Assembly: GCA_937968035.1 (NCBI GenBank) | Contig: CALBTS010000907.1 | Location: forward strand, 1-6,938 | Origin: an uncultured Methanomethylovorans sp. | GTDB taxonomy: Archaea; Halobacteriota; Methanosarcinia; Methanosarcinales; Methanosarcinaceae | Direction of reading: 5' to 3' | Length of the DNA stretch: 6,938 nt | Shown here: one piece after another, positions 1 to 5,306 of the stretch | How the letters are laid out: each line of letters starts with the position of its first letter | Numbering within the stretch: the first letter of the stretch is position 1 | Notes under the pieces: model-generated | What the model was told of the DNA's origin: nothing | Databases searched by the model: none | What the model saw: only the letters and a program-made list of their open reading frames with translations | Made by a program: the position numbers and the translations under genes

Positions 1-49
1 GCGACCACCGAGATCTACACTCTTTCCCTACATGACGCTCTTCCGATCT
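1..49 (+). other. Illumina P5/TruSeq adapter sequence (artefact)
   Basis: These bases match the Illumina P5 plus read-1 adapter from its GCGACCACCGAGATCTACAC part through the terminal CTCTTCCGATCT. There is one difference, T instead of C at position 33. This is library-construction sequence left on the contig, not genomic DNA. The genome begins at about position 50. Confidence 0.97.
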
Positions 50-139
50 TCGTAATCTTACAAAGTACGCAAATTCATGTCTGAAACACAAACTTGACAG
101 CAAGACTTATCTTGCCGAGTCCTTCGGTTCTCCCTTAAA

Positions 140-170
140 CCTCACCAAGCCCCATCCAACCTGGAGATCT
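140..170 (+). repeat. 31-bp dispersed repeat, copy 1
   Basis: This segment matches 2683-2713 at 28 of 31 positions with no gap, in the same orientation. The shared core includes CCCCATCCAAC and TGGAGATCT. Most of it (from 146) forms the 5' arm of the long hairpin at 146-233, whereas the second copy lacks an equally good 3' arm. It is probably a fragment of a decayed repetitive element. Confidence 0.75.
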
Positions 171-233
171 TTTCTTAGGGGTCAGGTTTGAGACCTTAAA
201 CTGACCTGAGAAGGGGAGGTTGGGAAGGGTTTG
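146..233. repeat. Long imperfect inverted repeat / hairpin
   Basis: The two halves fold back on each other around a loop at 190-197. Working outward I can pair 186-189 with 198-201, 180-184 with 202-206, 168-177 with 207-216 (with G-U wobbles), 156-162 with 217-223 (seven perfect pairs), and 146-152 with 227-233. That is about 34 pairs interrupted by small bulges. It could be a structured RNA, a MITE-like palindrome, or a bidirectional transcription stop beyond the minus-strand gene at 271. No clear T-tract follows on either side, so a standard intrinsic terminator is not supported. Confidence 0.55.
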
Positions 234-270
234 AAATAGTGCCATGTTTTTTTTGGGGCTCAACGATTAA

Positions 271-549
271 CTATTCCAGATTGTCCCAATTCTCCAATAC
301 TATTTTACAAATATCATAAACATCAGAATTATTTTTATCTCTTGCCTTTACATACGGCAATATTACCTCATTTATAAGCTTGTGTAAAGTATGGCTATTC
401 TGCCCATCTTTATCTGTTGAGTATAGAAGTGCTGAATAAGAGATTACAGTCAGAATTTTATCTTGGGCTTCCTCAGAGCTCATGGATGGATTCTTCCATG
501 CTTCTTCCATAATGGTAACAATGGATTGGATTGTTGCGTTACCTCTCAT
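271..549 (-). CDS. Hypothetical small protein, 92 aa
   Basis: I do not recognise this protein. It is predicted to be soluble, with no signal peptide or membrane segment. The composition suggests alpha helices throughout: an N-terminal stretch around IVTIMEEAWKNP, a middle helix after SSEEAQDKILTVISYSALLY, and a C-terminal segment ending ICKIVLENWDNLE. The ATG at 549 is preceded by an A-rich leader and, about 24 bases upstream, by an exact Bacteroidota -7 element. That supports both the reading frame and this start. A second ATG at codon 14 is a less likely start. It is transcribed away from the GNAT gene and stands alone. Its left neighbour is non-coding DNA running to the contig end, so its context says little about its role. 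Confidence 0.65.
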   Translation of the reverse strand: MRGNATIQSIVTIMEEAWKNPSMSSEEAQDKILTVISYSALLYSTDKDGQNSHTLHKLINEVILPYVKARDKNNSDVYDICKIVLENWDNLE

Positions 550-572
550 AATTGATTTATTTCGTTTTTATT

Positions 573-604
573 CAAAGATAGACAGGCGGGATAGGCGAGA
601 TCAA
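573..604 (-). promoter_or_regulatory. Candidate Bacteroidota promoter for the gene at 271-549
   Basis: On the minus strand there is an exact TATCTTTG (580 down to 573), fitting the TAnnTTTG -7 consensus of the Bacteroidota primary sigma factor. A TTG lies 21 bases upstream (604-602), at the expected -33 position. Transcription would begin about 17-19 bases before the ATG at 549. The match and spacing are seen in the sequence; its activity is inferred. Confidence 0.6.
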
Positions 605-1051
605 GAAGATAAACTCAAAATTATCAACAATACGGGCTTCAGAATAGAATCTTAAAGGCCAAAGCTGGAACTCTAACCTTACCTGAGAAGAGGGAAGACG
701 GAATTTCTGGAAGAATTTGTCTGGAGATTTGAGCTGTGGATGCATACGCCGGATAATCTGACCACATTGCGCCGAAAATAATTAACCACCTATTTGCGGC
801 TTCAAGTGACTGATAATATGTAAATTGTAATTTTGGGCATCTGAGCAGCCGAATGTGGTCAACCTGTATGGCTTTTGCACTTCTTCACTGACTGTAACCA
901 CGATATGTGACTCTTCATTCTTCATGTGGGTTTTACACACCCTCATGTGAATATTACCTCATTTAAGTTTAACTTGCTCAGGCTTAATAGACATATAAAC
1001 TGGTTGTACTCAAAATTGAAAAGCGAAAGTAACACATCAAGATCCGGGCAC
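605..1051. other. Non-coding spacer with decayed repeat
   Basis: No gene is supported in this stretch between two divergent genes. It contains one full-length copy of a degenerate repeat (721-871, listed separately). Just before it, the 10-base string ACCTGAGAAG at 681-690 also occurs at 204-213 within the 3' arm of the left-end hairpin. The open frame from 926 to 1051 ahead of the acetyltransferase shows no family resemblance and is treated as leader. I see no exact TAnnTTTG promoter here for the plus-strand gene. Confidence 0.55.
721..871 (+). repeat. Degenerate IS-end-like repeat, copy 1
   Basis: This segment aligns with 2704-2855 in a constant register (offset 1983) from TGGAGAT at 722 to GCCGAATG at 848-855, then with a one-base gap to CTGTATGG. 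The conserved blocks are the two ends; the middle is strongly diverged. The left block has CTGACC at 758 and TTAACC at 782, exactly 24 bases apart, with CGCCGAA between. The right block carries AATGTGGTCA (852-861), the exact reverse complement of TGACCACATT (759-768), so the copy has 10-bp internal inverted repeats. Boxes repeated every 20-24 bp resemble the multiple terminal repeats known at IS21-family ends, but that assignment is inference. No transposase gene is present. Confidence 0.65.
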
Positions 1052-1477
1052 ATGATCAGGAGACGACATGAAAAAGATACCGATGCGATAATGAATATTT
1101 GGTACCAGGCATCAAGCTTGGCTCATCCATTTTTAGAAACGGATTTTGTAGAAAAGGCAATGAGGGATTTGAGAGATCTTTATATTCCAAATGCAGAGAC
1201 CTGGGTCTACGAAGACAATAATTCTGTAATTGGCTTTATTAGTATGCTTGGAAATGAGATAGGAGGTCTGTTTGTGATGCCAGATAACCATTTTAAAGGA
1301 ATTGGAACACAGCTGGTAGATTTTGTTAAGGAACTTCATGGTGAATTAGAGGTGGAAGTTTTTGAAAGAAATACGATAGGGAGGTCTTTTTATGAAAATT
1401 ATGGTTTCGTACAGATAAAAAGGTACTATCATACTGAAAGTAACAATTACATTTTGAGACTGCAAAACAAGAACTGA
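1052..1477 (+). CDS. GNAT family N-acetyltransferase (YjaB-like), 141 aa
   Basis: This is a cytosolic acetyltransferase predicted to transfer an acetyl group from acetyl-CoA to an unknown amine substrate. From the ATG at 1052 the protein begins MIRRRHEKDTDAI and keeps step with YjaB-type GNATs. It has the IWYQASSLAHPFL stretch (residues 16-28), then IPNAETWVYE (45-54), the substrate-side strand GFISML (61-66), and the acetyl-CoA motif A region LFVMPDNHFKGIG (73-85). Motif B follows, with ERNTIGRSFYENYGFV (105-120). The first position of the usual Q/R-x-x-G-x-G loop is His80, a mild departure. The frame stays open back to an ATG at 926, but those 42 codons match nothing in the family, and 141 residues equals the usual length, so I prefer 1052. 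No Shine-Dalgarno sequence is evident. The gene stands alone and converges on the FISUMP lipoprotein gene. Confidence 0.85.
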   Translation: MIRRRHEKDTDAIMNIWYQASSLAHPFLETDFVEKAMRDLRDLYIPNAETWVYEDNNSVIGFISMLGNEIGGLFVMPDNHFKGIGTQLVDFVKELHGELEVEVFERNTIGRSFYENYGFVQIKRYYHTESNNYILRLQNKN

Positions 1478-1506
1478 AAACCCTGCGTCTGCAAAGACGG
1501 AAGCCA

Positions 1507-1540
1507 TTGACCACTTCATGCCGAAAATAATTGATCATCT
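1507..1540 (+). repeat. Degenerate IS-end-like repeat, partial copy 2
   Basis: This has the same left block as the repeats at 721-871 and 2704-2855: TTGACCACTT at 1507, then GCCGAAAATAA, then TTGATC at 1531, again exactly 24 bases later. The right-hand block is not recognisable downstream, so only one end survives. It lies 30 bases after the acetyltransferase stop codon, in the gap between two convergent genes. Confidence 0.6.
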
Positions 1541-1722
1541 GTCATATTCCGCAGAATATTTTCAATAAACTTATCATCCGTTCATACCAGCCTTGCGGGA
1601 ATCGAAGAGGAAGATAACTTTGCTGAAGCGGTAAATGGTTAGTGAAAATACCCCTACTGTCAGATCAAGTACTGACTATTATACCTTATTCTCCCAATTT
1701 ACTGTGCTCAGGTTGTTTTTGT

Positions 1723-2415
1723 TCAATCCTTAAGGCACCTTACAGAGTAGCCGTTTTTCTTATTTACTTCAGAGTTTTCTGCTATGCGGGCAAAATCTTT
1801 GTAAAGTATGTTGATATACCCCATATCATGCCCTGCATCTTCAGTTATATTCCACCATACACCATTAATCCGAATTTCCGAAAAAGTCCCAGTGTAATTA
1901 CGGTAACCACCTGGAAGAAATGAGAAACCGTAATCATCTGTTGCCCCTTCATTTGGACTGTTCCAGTGTGTTGTTCCTTTCTCCTTAAGTTTGCCTCCCG
2001 CGGTATTATAATCACCCAGAAAGTCAACCAGAATATCAATTTCATCATTTGTAGCTACATGCCATCCTTTGGGGCACAGCTTACCTGTACTTACCGCATA
2101 CCAGTTATACAGGGCACCATAATCACTTTTATATGTAGCCTCGTCATTATTATACCAGCAATAACCAGGAGCTGAAAGACTATTCCAATCGGTGTTCCCT
2201 GTAACAAGGGGGATGGTTGTCTCGTCATTGAATTTAGTTGTCTTCAGATTTTGCTTGAGCCATACCTGATTACCTATAGTAACAGAGGTGTAAACATTGC
2301 CATCACCGTCTTTTATTACTAAGGGTTCTTCATCATTCTTTTTACAACCGCTTGAAATTATCAGCAATAAAGCAGCCACAAGCAAGATCGTGCTAATTTG
2401 TTGTCTCTTTTTCAT
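1723..2415 (-). CDS. FISUMP-domain surface lipoprotein, 230 aa
   Basis: This is an exported lipoprotein with a Fibrobacter succinogenes major paralogous domain, a family common in Bacteroidota and Fibrobacteres whose molecular role is unknown. Residues 1-24 form a lipoprotein signal: MKKRQQ, a hydrophobic core, and lipobox ISSGC with the lipidated Cys24. The following KKNDEE is acidic-rich, as in Bacteroidota surface-export signals, suggesting display on the outer face. The domain fills residues 37-230 with its hallmark blocks: GNQVWLKQNLK (48-58), YGALYNWYAV (99-108), LCPKGWHVAT (113-122), GFSFLPGGYR (163-172) and the terminal GYSVRCLKD. It appears complete. I chose the ATG at 2415 because the only upstream alternative is a TTG three codons earlier and MKK is a normal signal-peptide start. 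It is transcribed away from the lipoprotein at 2975 and towards the acetyltransferase. No exact promoter motif was found upstream. Confidence 0.9.
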   Translation of the reverse strand: MKKRQQISTILLVAALLLIISSGCKKNDEEPLVIKDGDGNVYTSVTIGNQVWLKQNLKTTKFNDETTIPLVTGNTDWNSLSAPGYCWYNNDEATYKSDYGALYNWYAVSTGKLCPKGWHVATNDEIDILVDFLGDYNTAGGKLKEKGTTHWNSPNEGATDDYGFSFLPGGYRNYTGTFSEIRINGVWWNITEDAGHDMGYINILYKDFARIAENSEVNKKNGYSVRCLKD

Positions 2416-2682
2416 ATGGGACAAGGTTATAGGGTTAGTATCAAGGTGATTATAAATGCTACAACATGTTACAATTTCCGTCAGTCCTGTCTAATTTATG
2501 TGAAATTTATTTAGTAGCAGTTATCTTTTCGTATTTAAAATCAAGTCAGACCATAATTTTGTCTGAATGAAAAACCATCTGGCATGATTGGGATCCGAAT
2601 CCACGAACAATATTAATAACTGAATATTTCGGAGGGTTTGTCTCATAATCTGGTTGGCCCAGAACGAGGATCCACCTTCGAC

Positions 2683-2713
2683 CCTCACCAGACCCCATCC
2701 AACATGGAGATCT
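2683..2713 (+). repeat. 31-bp dispersed repeat, copy 2
   Basis: It differs from 140-170 at three positions only (two adjacent bases in the middle and one near TGGAGATCT). Its 3' end overlaps the start of the IS-end-like repeat at 2704. Thus the 31-mer and that repeat may be parts of one larger element, of which the left-end copy at 140-170 keeps only one piece. Confidence 0.75.
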
Positions 2714-2855
2714 CTCATCCGGGTGTAAAAGCCGATCCCCTTGACCACTTCCCGCCGAACATAATTGACCCCCTACAGACGGCTACAAATGTCTATTGTT
2801 AAGTAAAATACTATACAGCATACATGACTGGCCGAATGTTAATCAATCTGTATGG
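2704..2855 (+). repeat. Degenerate IS-end-like repeat, copy 3
   Basis: This is the partner of 721-871. The left block has TTGACCACTT at 2741 and TTGACC at 2765, 24 bases apart with CGCCGAA between. The right block has GCCGAATG at 2831 and CTGTATGG ending at 2855. The copies agree at 7-9 of every 10 positions in most of the left block and in GCCGAATG, but only 3-5 of 10 in parts of the middle. Ends conserved over a decayed interior is the pattern expected of a mobile element or of paired binding sites. The IS21-like reading is inference. Confidence 0.65.
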
Positions 2856-2880
2856 TTTTACAGGCTAAGTTTCATAACTG

Positions 2881-2965
2881 CGGAAGAATCAGCAACTAAT
2901 CCGGAAAAAGCAGCAAACCGCTTCATGGCTGTCGACCTAAATTTGGGTTTGATTATTAACTAAAA
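2881..2965 (+). repeat. 85-bp upstream direct repeat, copy A
   Basis: This aligns without gaps to 3647-3731, with 79 of 85 bases identical. It ends ten bases before the ATG of the lipoprotein gene at 2975, and the sister copy ends ten bases before the ATG at 3741. Both copies can form a short hairpin, GCAGC (2911-2915) with GCTGT (2928-2932). The difference from GCTGC in copy B turns one G-C pair into G-U and so preserves the stem. It probably carries the promoter and leader of the gene; whether it is also a protein-binding site or a leader RNA cannot be decided from sequence. Confidence 0.9.
2938..2945 (+). promoter_or_regulatory. Candidate -7 element for the lipoprotein at 2975
   Basis: TAAATTTG is an exact match to the Bacteroidota -7 consensus TAnnTTTG, 29 bases ahead of the ATG at 2975, which would leave a leader of roughly 24 bases. 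No good TTG -33 element lies at the right distance. The sister copy has TAAATTTA at the same place but gains a match five to six bases further on. Confidence 0.45.
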
Positions 2966-2974
2966 GCAAAAATC

Positions 2975-3544
2975 ATGAAACGAGTCTGTTTATTATCTGC
3001 AGGAGTACTTATCCTGACCGTTGCCTGCCAGGATAACTTTGTTGAACCCGAGAATGGCATGACCACGGTTGAAAAAAGTGCAAGACTTGAAAAAACCATT
3101 ACCCTTCATGTAAAAGGTTGTGTTAAGGCGATTCCCGACAATGACGGGTCTGTAGTTTTGTGTTCTCCGGCTGAGGCAGGAGTTACAGTCCCCGGAAGCG
3201 GACGGGTTAGCGGTCATGAAAACATCCTGGGGAAATTTGATCCGGAAAACAGCACATTTGAAAAGGAGTACTGTGAATTCACAATGACACCGGAGGGACC
3301 GGTTATATATATGAATACCAATGTGATTCTTCAGAACATGAGCGGTGAAAAGATGTTCGTGAAAAATCACATATGGATCAATGCTGTGAACGGAGATATT
3401 TCGGGGTACAGTGATGTGATTGACGGTACCGGCCGGTTTGAAGGAGTAACCGGGAGTGCCGTCATGATGAATGCCACAATCGACCCTGAGACCGGAATCG
3501 GAAGCTGGGAAGAAGAGGGATACATTACGCTTGTCATAAAATGA
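2975..3544 (+). CDS. Lipoprotein with allene-oxide-cyclase-like barrel, 189 aa
   Basis: This is an exported lipoprotein of unknown function. Residues 1-18 are a lipoprotein signal, MKRVCLLSAG then a hydrophobic run and lipobox LTVAC with Cys18 as the lipidation site. The next residues (QDNFVEPEN) form a typical acidic linker. The rest alternates in beta-strand fashion. Near the C-terminus it has GTGRFEGVTGS (151-161) and GSWEEEGYITL (176-186), a signature shared with small eight-strand barrel proteins of the allene-oxide-cyclase-like/dirigent-like group. That assignment is by motif only and catalytic activity should not be assumed. The ATG directly follows the 85-bp repeat and starts a clean signal peptide, which fixes the start. 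A hairpin terminator follows 24 bases after the stop, so it is probably a single-gene transcript, though it shares its upstream region with the propeller gene. Confidence 0.8.
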   Translation: MKRVCLLSAGVLILTVACQDNFVEPENGMTTVEKSARLEKTITLHVKGCVKAIPDNDGSVVLCSPAEAGVTVPGSGRVSGHENILGKFDPENSTFEKEYCEFTMTPEGPVIYMNTNVILQNMSGEKMFVKNHIWINAVNGDISGYSDVIDGTGRFEGVTGSAVMMNATIDPETGIGSWEEEGYITLVIK

Positions 3545-3568
3545 TGACCAGGATAACTCAGGCACAAC

Positions 3569-3596
3569 GCACCGGGCCGAAACATGTCCGGTGCTT
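3569..3596 (+). terminator. Hairpin, probable transcription terminator
   Basis: GCACCGGGC (3569-3577) pairs with GTCCGGTGC (3586-3594) as nine base pairs, including one G-U, around an eight-base loop. It begins 24 bases after the stop codon of the lipoprotein gene. Only two T follow before an A-rich run, so the U-tract is weak, but stem strength and position suit a terminator that insulates the next gene. Confidence 0.6.
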
Positions 3597-3646
3597 AAAA
3601 ATCAAATAAAGAACATGTTGCTTCACTGAAAATACCTTAACAGATT

Positions 3647-3731
3647 CGGAAGAATCAGCAACTATCCCGGAAAAAGCAGCAAACCGCTTCATGGCTGCCG
3701 ACCTAAATTTAAGTTTGAGTATTAACTAAAA
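3647..3731 (+). repeat. 85-bp upstream direct repeat, copy B
   Basis: Near-identical to 2881-2965, differing at six positions. It occupies the gap between the terminator and the propeller gene. The stem GCAGC (3677-3681) with GCTGC (3694-3698) is fully Watson-Crick here. Immediately before the repeat, GATTC pairs with GAATC around a GGAA loop (3643-3656). That hairpin is not possible in copy A, because the similarity starts at CGGA and the 5' flank differs. Confidence 0.9.
3710..3717 (+). promoter_or_regulatory. Candidate -7 element for the propeller gene
   Basis: TAAGTTTG matches TAnnTTTG exactly, 23 bases ahead of the ATG at 3741. The match exists because copy B has AA where copy A has GG, so the two repeats place their consensus -7 elements six bases apart. 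A TTC, not the preferred TTG, sits about 19 bases upstream. Confidence 0.45.
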
Positions 3732-3740
3732 TGATGCGTC

Positions 3741-5102
3741 ATGAAATGCATTCTTCTTTTACTTGCAACAATCTGCCTGCCCTTCAGTCTGGCCGCACAG
3801 GGAGATAACTGGAATGTATTCCTCCAGGGCCATGCAGTAAAATCAATTGATTTTGAAAATGAATATGTCTGGGTAACTACAGATAGCTTCCTGGTAAGCC
3901 TGAACACGAAGGATAATATCATTTCGTCTTATCAGCTTCCTGAAATATTTGTAAGTACAACTGCCTTCTTAAAAGTTGATAAAGATGGAGTTAAATGGAT
4001 TGTAAGATCAAACCTTCAGATGAATAGCATTTTTGGGTTTGATGGCGAAACCTGGAATAAAATTGAATTCAGGGGAACAGGACCGGTTACTTCATTAGCT
4101 GTCGATAGAAACAATAATAAATGGATAACGGCAATAGATGGAATGTCCTTCGGCCAGCTATTATATAGCCATTTATATAAACTGGAACAGAACGGCTTAA
4201 TTCAATATACCTCTGAAAACTCAGGGCTTGTTTATGATCATGTATCCCAGGTTACTTCAGATAAAGACGGAAATATCTGGATAGGAAATTACGGTAATGT
4301 GAGATTGTTAGACTCTACTTATAATGCTCTGGTAAAGTACGATGGCAATAACTGGATGTCATGCATTCCTGAAAAACTCCCGTTATTTTACAAGGCCATA
4401 TATATTGACAACCTGGGAGATCCATGGATTCAGGTTCCTTTTCAGGGAGTGGTGCGTAAACTCAATACAGTAACCAATTCCTGGTCAGACATAATTATGC
4501 CAAAGATTACTCATAATTTAATTGCTGTTGATGAAGAAGGCAGATGCTGGTTCAATAAGCTTCAACAGGAAGGAATTGTTTCTTACGATGGTTCAACCTG
4601 GGATTTATATACGACATCAAATTCCGGCTTGCCTTCTGAAAAGGTTTTTATAATTGCTGTCGATTCTGATGGAACAAAATGGATAGGGACAGGAGACGGA
4701 CTGGCATCTTTCAACGAATCTGGCCTGAATCACTTCCGTAGTATTGACAACCTTAATCATTCAGGGATTTCAAGCGCCATGAGCCTTTCAACTGCTTTTG
4801 ACAACCTGAATCCTTTAAATGGTCAGGGAGCCATAGGACTTTCAAATGGCACTGAGATAAAAATGAAGAATGAAGTTGAATTGTACCCAAACCCGGTCCA
4901 TGATTACTTAATCCTGAATTTACCTGATGAAATAAAAAACTCAACTCTTGAAATCATGGATATCCAGGGGAGAATACTTTACACTGTCAGTTTGAATGGC
5001 GCTCAAAACCGGTTGGATATAAGTCATTTTCCCGCGGGCGTTTATCTGGCAAGAATTCAGGCAGGAACAGGCTTCGTTCTGAAAAAATTTGTCAGGTACT
5101 AA
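3741..5102 (+). CDS. Secreted seven-bladed propeller protein with T9SS sorting domain, 453 aa
   Basis: This is predicted to be exported by Sec and then across the outer membrane by the type IX system. Residues 1-19 are a signal peptide (KCILLLLATICLPFSLAA, cleavage near AAQ). Residues about 30-330 contain seven repeats of the two-component-regulator-propeller type. Their core tryptophans are W44, W86, W128, W180, W229, W270 and W314, in contexts such as SDKDGNIWIG and DSDGTKWIGTGDG. The strand between repeats often reads YDGxxW. That fits one complete seven-bladed beta propeller. Residues about 377-453 form a type A sorting domain, with VELYPNPVHDYL at its start, MDIQGRILY, the PAGVYLARI block and a terminal KKFVRY. 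The ATG at 3741 begins the signal peptide; an out-of-frame ATGATG at 3731 is ignored. The 85-bp repeat immediately upstream is shared with the preceding lipoprotein gene. The ligand is unknown. Confidence 0.88.
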   Translation: MKCILLLLATICLPFSLAAQGDNWNVFLQGHAVKSIDFENEYVWVTTDSFLVSLNTKDNIISSYQLPEIFVSTTAFLKVDKDGVKWIVRSNLQMNSIFGFDGETWNKIEFRGTGPVTSLAVDRNNNKWITAIDGMSFGQLLYSHLYKLEQNGLIQYTSENSGLVYDHVSQVTSDKDGNIWIGNYGNVRLLDSTYNALVKYDGNNWMSCIPEKLPLFYKAIYIDNLGDPWIQVPFQGVVRKLNTVTNSWSDIIMPKITHNLIAVDEEGRCWFNKLQQEGIVSYDGSTWDLYTTSNSGLPSEKVFIIAVDSDGTKWIGTGDGLASFNESGLNHFRSIDNLNHSGISSAMSLSTAFDNLNPLNGQGAIGLSNGTEIKMKNEVELYPNPVHDYLILNLPDEIKNSTLEIMDIQGRILYTVSLNGAQNRLDISHFPAGVYLARIQAGTGFVLKKFVRY

Positions 5103-5118
5103 TTCGGTATTAATCATA

Positions 5119-5133
5119 TTATCAGTCTGATAA
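5119..5133. terminator. Weak AT-rich inverted repeat after the propeller gene
   Basis: TTATCAGTCTGATAA is a perfect palindrome around a central T, 16 bases after the stop at 5102. As RNA it would form only a five-pair stem with a five-base loop and has no T-tract. It is a weak terminator at best, or an operator-like site ahead of the kinase gene. The remaining spacer up to 5306 is AT-rich, with no exact TAnnTTTG element. Confidence 0.25.
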
Positions 5134-5306
5134 CTTATTATGTGACCAGCTTATCGATATGGCAAAATTAAACATAAGGATAACAAAGCATTTGAATCAT
5201 ACTTCTTATCCCATACTTATCCTATAAAAGTTTGGAATTGATTTGGTTATATTCATGAAAACACTTTAATTTTATTGATAATTCGATTAAATATTGGTGA
5301 ACTGTT

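Larger units (their letters stand above)
50..270. other. Non-coding left-end region
   Basis: No convincing open reading frame is seen. The region holds a perfect 6-bp hairpin at 100-115 (GCAAGA, loop CTTA, TCTTGC) with no T-tract, and a much longer imperfect hairpin at 146-233, listed separately. A run of eight T at 247-254 lies just beyond the stop codon of the minus-strand gene at 271. On that gene's strand it reads as A, so it is not a terminator U-tract for it. The left part may be the remains of an element cut by the contig end. Confidence 0.6.
2416..2974. other. Repeat-rich divergent intergenic region (559 bp)
   Basis: This long gap separates the divergent FISUMP and barrel lipoprotein genes. 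I see no convincing gene: a 75-codon minus-strand frame at 2521-2748 runs through repeat sequence and resembles no protein I know. From left to right it contains AT-rich DNA with a palindromic AACATGTT (2463-2470), the second 31-bp repeat (2683-2713), the third IS-end-like repeat (2704-2855), and the first copy of the 85-bp upstream repeat with a candidate promoter (2881-2965). It looks like a landing site for small elements. Confidence 0.6.

Noticed and set aside
100..115. Perfect 6-bp hairpin as a terminator
   Set aside because: No T-tract follows and no gene end is adjacent on either side.
926..1051. N-terminal extension of the acetyltransferase
   Set aside because: The 42 extra codons show no GNAT similarity, and starting at 1052 gives the normal family length and N-terminus.
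1486..1499. Terminator hairpin after the acetyltransferase (CGTCT, loop GCAA, AGACG)
   Set aside because: Only five pairs and no T-tract on either strand; too weak to call.
2416..2424. TTG start three codons upstream for the FISUMP lipoprotein
   Set aside because: The ATG at 2415 gives a standard MKK signal peptide; a TTG start is not needed.
2521..2748. A 75-codon minus-strand reading frame
   Set aside because: It crosses two repeat elements, resembles no known family, has no promoter or start context, and its composition looks like translated non-coding DNA.
721..2855. CRISPR array
   Set aside because: The repeats are few, degenerate, irregularly spaced over kilobases and have no uniform spacers or cas genes.
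2881..2965. Cyclic-di-GMP-I (GEMM) or other known riboswitch
   Set aside because: Short pieces such as GCAAACC and ATGGCTG recall GEMM RNAs, but the required paired helices, tetraloop and receptor are missing, and the candidate promoter lies at the 3' end of the segment.
2993..3565. A 190-codon minus-strand frame opposite the barrel lipoprotein gene
   Set aside because: The plus-strand protein has a clear lipoprotein signal and barrel motif. The antisense product has no recognisable features and would be a codon-usage shadow.
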